From the NCBI GenBank assembly GCA_903875225.1, contig CAIQVJ010000048.1, forward strand, positions 80,662-144,661: DNA of 64,000 nt, read 5' to 3'. The notes beneath the pieces were generated by a model. It saw only the letters and a list, made by a program, of their open reading frames with translations. It searched no databases and had not been told where the DNA came from. Both the position numbers and the translations under genes were made by a program. The DNA comes from an uncultured Pseudomonadota bacterium (GTDB lineage: Bacteria > Myxococcota_A > UBA796 > SXON01). Shown here in pieces: positions 58,270 to 64,000 of the stretch; position 1 is the first letter of the stretch; each line of letters starts with the position of its first letter.

Positions 58270-60878
58270 TCGCCGTCCTCGTCGGTCGCCCCCGCCGGCA
58301 ACCCCGCCGGTACCTGCATGGCCCTCGTCCGCAGGGAGTCCACGCTCACGGGCGCGCCGAGGCCTTCGGCGGGCGCAACGGGCTGCGGGCCGCGCGTCCC
58401 CGGAGTGCGAAGGCTCGGGTTGCCCGCGAGGCGCAGCACTTCGCGCAGGTCGTCCGTGTATCCGGCCTTCACGCTGGCGGGCAGGTTCGGATCCTGCCGC
58501 GCTGCCATCAGGTACTGGTACATCGCCGAGAGGGCGTGGTGGACGTAGTCGATGCGGACCTTGGGCTCGTTCATCGCGTACTTGATGCCGCCGAAGACCA
58601 GCTCCGGCCGGGAGTAGGGGCGGGTGTCGAGGGCGTCGTGCTGCATCTGGATGGCGAACCGCACGGTCTCGCGGGAGTGCTGTTCGAAGTACGCGGCCTG
58701 GCTCGGGTCCATGCGCAGCGCCATGTCGTACGCCGCCGAGGTGCCCTCGCCGTAACAGAACGCCTGCATGGCCGGCAGCTCCCCTTCGAACTTGTAGTAC
58801 CCGCCCACGTAGTCGGGGAACGGGGCGTTGTCCTCGGTGTACTCGTAGGCGTCGATCATCCACTTGCCCACCTCGAGGCCGAACCTGGCGACGTCGTGCG
58901 CCTCGGGAACGGCGCGGGTGTACGCGCTGGCCGCCATGACCGTCCACGGCCCGAACTGTACGAGCTCCAGGCGGGTGTCGTTGTCGTAGATGTACGCGGG
59001 CCAGGCGCCGACGTTGGATCGCTTGCTGGCGCGCTCCTTGTACCACCCCTCGTAGTGCTCGAAGAACTTCGGGAGGCCCTTGAGGTAGCTCGGGTCGTGG
59101 AAGTACTCCGAGAGGTACACGAGCGAGAGCGCGGCCTCACCGGGCACGATGTCGTTCACGAACGTGTAGTAGGGGTGGTTCTTCGGCACGTGGTAGCCGG
59201 CAAAGCTGCCGTCCTCCCGCTGCATGAACTCCACGAACCGCCCCTGCTGGCGCATGATGTCGTCGTACTGGTGATCGTTCGTCGCCTTCGCGACCTCGAT
59301 CATGCCGAGCAACGCCACCACGACGCTGCCGAGCTTCGTGTTGTTGCCCCAGGTGTAGTAGGACATCCCGCTCTTGAGGATCTCGTCCTTCAACGGGCTC
59401 GCGTTCACCGCCTCCAGCTCCCAGCCCGACAGGTTCGAGGCATCGCGGATCTGCAACGACTGCAGCGTCCAGTTCTGCGCCCGGATGGCGCCCTCGAGGA
59501 ATTCGGGGCGCGGATCGAGGGTCCACGCCTCCCACAGGTTCCATGTGGCGAGCGTGTGCCGCACGTGGTTGTCCTCGTTCGAGAACCGGGCGTCCTCCGG
59601 CCAGTACTTGTAGGTGACCGCGCCGTCGGCCTTCAGGTTGTTCAGGTACCACTCGCCCGCCATCAAGACCGAGTCGCGCACGGCGTCGAGGTTGACCGTG
59701 GAGAGCGGGACGGGCGTCGTGCCCCGGACGAACGGCACGATCGCGTGCGCGGCGACCATCGCTCCGGCGTTCGCCGGATCGGGCGCGGTGGTGGGCACCT
59801 CGGTCCAGTGAACGTCGCGGATGAGCTCGAGCTCGACGCCGTCGTCCTTCCAGGGGCGCACGCTGTCCCACTTGAACTCCCGGGCCTCGGCCTTCAGGAA
59901 GCTCACGGCAGAGGTGTACCCGCGCACCGCGGCCACCGAGCCGGGGAACACCCCGCTCTGCCCGTTCTTGCCGGACTTCTTCTCGGCCTCCGACGGGCGG
60001 TCGATGAGGATCGCGCCGTCCACGCCGAGCTCGAACAGGTCCTCGAGCGCCTCGTCGCCCCGGGGCACCACCCATGCCCGCTCGGTGATGCGGTGCATCT
60101 CGATCTGGTAGGCGGGCATCCCCCGGTCCAGCCGCGGAAAGCCAAGGATCTCCCGATCCCGCCGGTACTTGGACTCGAGGTCCACGGCGGTCTCGTACAG
60201 GGCCCTGTCCATCGTTGCGCCAGAGGCGAGCGAGAACGACAGCTCCTGGCCCTGGCCCCGGATCGTGGTCACCAGGTTCCAGTCCTTGCGCTCCGCCTTC
60301 TGCGCAGGGAAGGCGCCCGGCTGCTTGCCCTCCAGCGTCGCACGCACCCAGCGGATCGCCGCGGCTGCGAGCTCTGGCTGAAACGCGAGGGGCTTGTCCA
60401 CGAGCAGGTAGACGAACGCGCCGTCCTCGACCCCGGCGAGCTCGAAGAGGTGCAGGTCATCGTGATGGACGAGCCGGGAGAGCACCCGCTTGTCGCGATC
60501 GATGCTCGGGCCGATCGTGCTGTGCACGATCAACAGCCGGGCCCCCGTGGCCCGCAACAGCGAGGAGAGCGCCTGCTCGTCGGTGCCCATGAGCGCATCG
60601 TGGTACTCGGAGCTTTGAAGCTCGATCGTCTTCGTGCTCGGGTCGATGCCGGAGTAGGTGCCGGGGGCGTCGATCACCACAGGCGCGCCGAGCTTCGTGA
60701 TCAGGTCCAGCGCGTGCTGGGAGAGCGTCACGGAGGGCGCCGCAGCCCATGCGTTCTGCGCGCGGGTGGCGTAGTCGGCTCCTTGCACCAGCACGCCGCC
60801 GGTGGACTGGGTGACGACCCCGCCGATGGTGGCCGGCTGACAAGCTGCGAGCAGGGGGAGGAGGAGCAGGGAGCGCAA
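58266..60878 (-). CDS. Large lipoprotein with six-hairpin-glycosidase-like repeats
   Basis: An 870-residue predicted lipoprotein. The likely start is TTG 60878 with GAGG upstream, giving the signal LRSLLLLPLLAAC. The first half (about 30-390) is mixed alpha/beta. The second half (about 420-800) has repeated paired helices with aromatic residues (VRHTLATWNLWEAWTLDPRP, REDGSFAGYHVPKNHPYYTF, GEAALSLVYLSEYFHDPSYL, MQAFCYGEGTSAAYDMALRM), the look of an alpha/alpha-toroid as in glycan-active enzymes. Catalytic residues cannot be assigned. Its end overlaps the aminotransferase gene. Confidence 0.75.
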   Translation of the reverse strand: MRSLLLLPLLAACQPATIGGVVTQSTGGVLVQGADYATRAQNAWAAAPSVTLSQHALDLITKLGAPVVIDAPGTYSGIDPSTKTIELQSSEYHDALMGTDEQALSSLLRATGARLLIVHSTIGPSIDRDKRVLSRLVHHDDLHLFELAGVEDGAFVYLLVDKPLAFQPELAAAAIRWVRATLEGKQPGAFPAQKAERKDWNLVTTIRGQGQELSFSLASGATMDRALYETAVDLESKYRRDREILGFPRLDRGMPAYQIEMHRITERAWVVPRGDEALEDLFELGVDGAILIDRPSEAEKKSGKNGQSGVFPGSVAAVRGYTSAVSFLKAEAREFKWDSVRPWKDDGVELELIRDVHWTEVPTTAPDPANAGAMVAAHAIVPFVRGTTPVPLSTVNLDAVRDSVLMAGEWYLNNLKADGAVTYKYWPEDARFSNEDNHVRHTLATWNLWEAWTLDPRPEFLEGAIRAQNWTLQSLQIRDASNLSGWELEAVNASPLKDEILKSGMSYYTWGNNTKLGSVVVALLGMIEVAKATNDHQYDDIMRQQGRFVEFMQREDGSFAGYHVPKNHPYYTFVNDIVPGEAALSLVYLSEYFHDPSYLKGLPKFFEHYEGWYKERASKRSNVGAWPAYIYDNDTRLELVQFGPWTVMAASAYTRAVPEAHDVARFGLEVGKWMIDAYEYTEDNAPFPDYVGGYYKFEGELPAMQAFCYGEGTSAAYDMALRMDPSQAAYFEQHSRETVRFAIQMQHDALDTRPYSRPELVFGGIKYAMNEPKVRIDYVHHALSAMYQYLMAARQDPNLPASVKAGYTDDLREVLRLAGNPSLRTPGTRGPQPVAPAEGLGAPVSVDSLRTRAMQVPAGLPAGATDEDGE

Positions 60879-60999
60879 GGAAACCTCGGGGCGGGGCGGG
60901 GGGTTAACTTGCTGGACCCCCGCCGCGGATGGCGGCCCGCGGCTTGACGGCCGTTCTCTCGCCACCGGCGGCGCCCGATCCGGGTGGGCGAGGCCGCAC

Positions 61000-61353
61000 C
61001 TACTCGATGGTCACCAACGCATGCCACTCGGTGCCCTCGTCACAGGCGATGTCCACGGTGCTCTCCGCCTCGACGGCGTCGGCCACGATGTCGTACGTGT
61101 ACTTGTAGCCATCGCCGGTCAGGTTCGTGTAGATCGGCTCGTTCGGGTTCGAGAGGCTCGGCCCGAGCGAGAGGGCACAGTCGGGTAGCTCGCGCTGGAC
61201 GTGCAGATCGAGCACCAGGTGGTCGCCGACGGCCACCGACCAGAACCCGCAGGTGTCTGTCTCCTCGAGCACGGTAGCAGGCGTGCTCGCGTTCGGAGGA
61301 AAGTCACAGGGACCCGGCGTGGCGCAGGCGACAAAGGCCAAAAGGACGATCAC
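61000..61353 (-). CDS. Small lipoprotein
   Basis: A 117-residue lipoprotein from GTG 61353 with lipobox LAFVAC. The mature part is mostly beta strands with paired Cys (GPCDFPPN, DTCGFWSVAVGDH, LPDCALSLG, DIACDEGTEW). Its GTG overlaps the stop of the preceding gene (GTGA), so the two are probably translated together. No family recognised. Confidence 0.7.
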   Translation of the reverse strand: MIVLLAFVACATPGPCDFPPNASTPATVLEETDTCGFWSVAVGDHLVLDLHVQRELPDCALSLGPSLSNPNEPIYTNLTGDGYKYTYDIVADAVEAESTVDIACDEGTEWHALVTIE

Positions 61354-61790
61354 TGCGTCACCAGGCAGGCGCTCTGCAGCGTGATGCGCTTCTCGGTGCT
61401 CTTGCCCACGCGAAGCTGCGCCAGCACGGTGACCTGCTGCCCCTCCTGCACCGCGCCGAACGCTGCGGCGTTGGCATCCGGGAAGTAGGCCTGGACCTTC
61501 CCCTTCCCCAGCGGACCGCTGCGGATGCCGATGAACGCGCCGCCGTCGTCGCGGCTCACCCGGCTGGCCTCGCCCGCGACCTCGAGCACCTGGCCTCCCC
61601 CGTAGGTGGCCTCGGCCTGCACCACGTTGGACCCGAAGGCGTCGACGAGATCCCTCGGGCCCACGTGAAGGCGCTCCTTGGGCGGGTTGGCGCAGTCAAA
61701 AGCAGGGACGCCAGCCAGGTTGGCGACGTCGGAGCAGGCGAGGGACGTGATCGCGAGGATCAGGACGGCAAAGGAGAGGGTGTGGCGCAT
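61350..61790 (-). CDS. OB-fold-like lipoprotein
   Basis: A 146-residue lipoprotein (signal ending AITSLAC). The mature part fits the OB-fold, tRNA_anti-like lipoprotein pattern: DLVDAFGSNVVQAEATYGGG, QVLEVAGEASRVSRDDGGAF, then KVQAYFPDANAAAFGAVQEG and QQVTVLAQLRVGKSTEKRIT, ending LQSACLVTQ. Such domains bind unknown ligands in the periplasm. ATG 61790 is preferred to GTG 61796. Confidence 0.72.
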   Translation of the reverse strand: MRHTLSFAVLILAITSLACSDVANLAGVPAFDCANPPKERLHVGPRDLVDAFGSNVVQAEATYGGGQVLEVAGEASRVSRDDGGAFIGIRSGPLGKGKVQAYFPDANAAAFGAVQEGQQVTVLAQLRVGKSTEKRITLQSACLVTQ

Positions 61791-61839
61791 ACGCACCGTC
61801 TATCGCCGGAGCGCGATCGAGGTGCACCGGCCCCGTGGC

Positions 61840-62805
61840 CTACTCCGCGATCGCGAAGCTCCCTTCGGTGGCGTACTCGGCGGGGGTGTAGGCACAGTCC
61901 GTCTCCACCCCCTCTTCCGGCTGCAGGCCGGCGTCATCCGTGTAGTACACGCGGCTGAACGAAGAGCCCCAGCACTCGGAGGCGCTGACGACCGTCCCGC
62001 CGAGCGATCCCCCGGCGACCTGCACGTCGCCGCGGCCCTGGCCATCGGCCTGCCACCGCGAGCGCATCGTCGCAAGCTCGTCGACGCCCCGACCATCGAG
62101 GTCGGCGAGCCACGCGAGATCCATCTCGCCCGAGCCCTCGTAGTCCTCGTTGTAGGAGTAGGCGGCGTCGTAGAGCGGCCCGGCCACGTACCCGTAGTCG
62201 TTGGCCGCCACGACCGCACCGACCCCATCGGGATCGTAGGCATACTGCACCGCCCACTCGCCCGTGAGGGTCACCGCCGGATCCATGCTGTGCGCCGTCG
62301 TGAAGTCCACCGCGAACTGGCCGGTGGCGTCATCCCGGGTCGATCCCGCATCCACGACACCCGCGACGACGGCGACCGCATCGGTCTCCACCGACCCGCC
62401 CTGGGGGATGTAGAACAGCGCCCAGGTGTAGCTGGCGTCGTCCTCCTGGCGCACCCACAGGCCCGTCTCGACGGGATCGAGCCCCGAGTCCGACCAGGGG
62501 CCCCACATGGCCTCGGTCTTCGAGTCGTCCGTCCACGAAGGCGTGAGCGTCGTGACGTACCCGACGGTGCCGAGGATCGTGGTGATGATGCCGTTCACCC
62601 CCTCGGTGACCGTTCGCGTCGTGGCGTAGTACTGCGCGAACTCGGTGCCCGAGTCGGCGCTCTTGGCGGCGTCGTCGACAGGCAGGTTGATCTCGAGCTT
62701 CTCCTTCGTGGGCAGGATGTCGTCGTGGTAGGGCGACCCCGGGTCGAAGCAGCCGACGAACGTGGGGAGCGCGGAGAGGGAGAGAGCGAGGAGAGTCCGG
62801 TTCAT
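61840..62805 (-). CDS. Lipoprotein of unknown function
   Basis: A 321-residue lipoprotein (signal LLALSLSALPTFVGC). The mature chain is acidic, beta-rich and Tyr/Trp-rich (TEAMWGPWSDSGLDPVETGL, WALFYIPQGGSVETDAVAVV, EWAVQYAYDPDGVGAVVAAN) with two Cys near the end. No domain is recognised. It belongs to a run of four minus-strand lipoprotein genes from 58266 to 62805. Confidence 0.75.
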   Translation of the reverse strand: MNRTLLALSLSALPTFVGCFDPGSPYHDDILPTKEKLEINLPVDDAAKSADSGTEFAQYYATTRTVTEGVNGIITTILGTVGYVTTLTPSWTDDSKTEAMWGPWSDSGLDPVETGLWVRQEDDASYTWALFYIPQGGSVETDAVAVVAGVVDAGSTRDDATGQFAVDFTTAHSMDPAVTLTGEWAVQYAYDPDGVGAVVAANDYGYVAGPLYDAAYSYNEDYEGSGEMDLAWLADLDGRGVDELATMRSRWQADGQGRGDVQVAGGSLGGTVVSASECWGSSFSRVYYTDDAGLQPEEGVETDCAYTPAEYATEGSFAIAE

Positions 62806-62865
62806 TTGAGCCTCTTGGGGGTGCGCTTATCTGAACCGGGAGGGCGGCGCGGCTGAAAGCACTCG

Positions 62866-62879
62866 GCAGAATTTTCTGC
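62866..62879. promoter_or_regulatory. Operator-like palindrome between divergent genes
   Basis: GCAGAA, TT, TTCTGC form a perfect inverted repeat in the 173-base divergent gap between the lipoprotein (start 62805) and the membrane protein (start 62979). It could bind a dimeric regulator. It matches no operator I know. Confidence 0.3.
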
Positions 62880-62978
62880 TTCTTCTGGCGGCCTCGTGGC
62901 CCGGGGATCGGGGTCCGCCCGGGGGGCATGGGACGGCCGTTCAGCCTGGCGGGATACCCGCACGTCGTGGAGCGCCCG

Positions 62979-63704
62979 ATGCTGATCCCCGCTGTCCTCG
63001 CCGGCCTGCTCGTCCTGGTGCTCGTGGGCGCGTTCCTCGGCGGGGCGTTCAACAAGAGCGGCAACCTCGACAAGAACGCGCTGGAGCGCGTCGTGCTCGC
63101 GACAGGCTGGAGCGTGGGCCAGACACGGGACGGCTCCCGCGACCGCACGACGCTCAAGCCCGCGGATGGCTCGTGGGAGATCGTGCTCAAGACCTCGGAG
63201 CGGCTCGGCTCCCACGGCACGGGCGGGGCGGCCACGATCTTCGCGACCGGCGGCTCCGGCACCGCGTGGCACGTGGCGGCACCGACGATCACCGGGTTCG
63301 TGGCCGTTACCCCCGGCCGGCCGATCGCCGAGGGTGCCCACAACGACCTGCTCGCCGGGCCCGCCGCAGCGCTCTTCGCCGCGGCGTTCCCACGCATCCT
63401 GCGTGAGCTCACCGGCGGGGACGCCCCCACGCCGGCCCGGCTGATCAGCTTTCGCACCGGCGACCCGGTCTTCGACGGGGAGTACTGTCTCGTGGCCGAC
63501 GACCCGGAGCTGGCGCAGCGGCTGATCACCGTCGCCGTGCGCGACGCCCTGGGGAGCGCCGCGGGGATCAAGCCCTCGCTCGTGATCTCGGCAGCGGGGG
63601 TTCAGCTTGCGATCCCGGGCGCGCCCTCGGTGGATGCAGCAGCGTTGACCGCGCTGGTCGAAGCGGGGAAGCGGGTTCAGGCGGGGTTGAGCGGGGGCAG
63701 GTGA
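62979..63704 (+). CDS. Membrane-anchored protein of unknown function
   Basis: A 241-residue protein with one N-terminal membrane helix (MLIPAVLAGLLVLVLVGAFL) and a soluble alpha/beta domain without known motifs. ATG 62979 follows GGAG by about 6 bases; ATG 62928 is also in frame but would add a polar stretch before the helix. It is the last gene of the window; the region after it (63705-64000) is non-coding repeats. Confidence 0.7.
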   Translation: MLIPAVLAGLLVLVLVGAFLGGAFNKSGNLDKNALERVVLATGWSVGQTRDGSRDRTTLKPADGSWEIVLKTSERLGSHGTGGAATIFATGGSGTAWHVAAPTITGFVAVTPGRPIAEGAHNDLLAGPAAALFAAAFPRILRELTGGDAPTPARLISFRTGDPVFDGEYCLVADDPELAQRLITVAVRDALGSAAGIKPSLVISAAGVQLAIPGAPSVDAAALTALVEAGKRVQAGLSGGR

Positions 63705-63735
63705 AAGCCGCGAACGGCCACCCAACCCCGCCAGA

Positions 63736-64000
63736 TCGCTCGTTCACGGGCCGGCAGCCTGTGTCCAGGCCGGGTACTCCCGGCCTGGATGCAGGCTGCA
63801 GGCAAAAGGAGCATCCGGCGGTACTCCGCCGGATGCTCCTTTTGGCGTTCGGCCCCGGGGGCGTGGGGGCTCCGCCCCCACACAGATAAAAGCCCAGACA
63901 CCCAGGGTAGTTCGCTCGTTCACGGGCAGGCAGCCTGTGTCCAGGCCGGGTACTCCCGGCCTGGATGCAGGCTGCAGGCAAAAGGAGCATCTGGCGGTAC
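63736..64000. repeat. Direct repeat of 176-bp period built from nested palindromes (cut by window end)
   Basis: A segment beginning TCGCTCGTTCACGGG at 63736 recurs at 63912, nearly identical for about 89 bases up to the window end (two differences seen). Each unit contains hairpin A (63754-63799): outer arms GCAGCCTG/CAGGCTGC and an inner 11-bp stem with TACT loop. It also contains hairpin B (63804-63843): a perfect 18-bp inverted repeat from AAAAGGAGC to GCTCCTTTT, also with a TACT loop. A third hairpin C (63863-63881, GTGGGGGC/GCCCCCAC) follows the first copy. No open frame makes sense here. Confidence 0.8.
63804..63843. terminator. Bidirectional terminator-like hairpin inside the repeat
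   Basis: The perfect 18-bp stem begins with AAAA and ends with TTTT, so it could end transcription from either side, for example from the membrane-protein gene ending at 63704. The second copy of its left arm starts at 63980 and is cut by the window end. Confidence 0.5.

Noticed and set aside
58536..60947. 803-codon plus-strand open frame
   Set aside because: Antisense to the large lipoprotein; composition (Val, Arg, Glu, His) is that of a GC-rich shadow.
63736..64000. CRISPR array
   Set aside because: Units are about 90 bases with internal long palindromes and no spacer pattern of 25-45 bases; no cas gene nearby.

Overview
This is a very GC-rich (about two thirds G+C or more by eye), densely packed bacterial window. 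It carries many predicted lipoproteins, large Hanks-type Ser/Thr kinases, MopE-type Cys/Asp repeats, Asp-Thr linkers, a decaheme OmcA/MtrC-type cytochrome, ferredoxin-dependent 2-oxoacid oxidoreductases and a class II HMG-CoA reductase. That mix suggests a Gram-negative Myxococcota/Deltaproteobacteria-like organism. This is inference; the window holds no rRNA or other taxonomic marker.

Layout. 1-11.3 kb: two big Ser/Thr kinases with unusual C-terminal halves, secreted proteins, and a scar where an IS91-type transposase remnant abuts an outer-membrane protein fragment. 11.5-18.9 kb: a tightly overlapping operon korA-korB-nifJ-DHOD-like (2-oxoglutarate- and pyruvate:ferredoxin oxidoreductase types). 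19.1-23.5 kb: a surface decaheme lipoprotein with a collagen-like stalk, a parvulin-type foldase and a small lipoprotein. 23.5-34.0 kb (minus strand): an 11-gene complex I operon nuoABCDHIJKLMN with no nuoEFG, followed by a cytochrome c-NnrU fusion. 34.1-44.6 kb: groESL, a GH92 lipoprotein, a fatty-acid hydroxylase, thiD, an acyl-CoA ligase and mvaA. 44.6-47.4 kb: a second korAB pair. 47.6-53.6 kb: a lipoprotein, dapDE, sirtuin/methyltransferase/sugar reductase genes and a coiled-coil protein. 53.7-63.7 kb: an AAA+ ATPase, a duplicated-HTH protein, a MopE-repeat lipoprotein, a class IV aminotransferase-type gene, and a run of lipoproteins. 63.7-64.0 kb: a non-coding direct repeat (176-bp period) made of nested perfect palindromes, cut by the window end.

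How it may work together. The two KorAB pairs and NifJ would reduce ferredoxin from 2-oxoacids. A complex I lacking the NADH module could accept electrons from ferredoxin. The decaheme lipoprotein offers a route to extracellular or periplasmic acceptors. The cytochrome c-NnrU protein encoded just after nuoN may sit on the same electron path. Each gene call is well supported by motifs. The electron-flow scheme joining them is inference.
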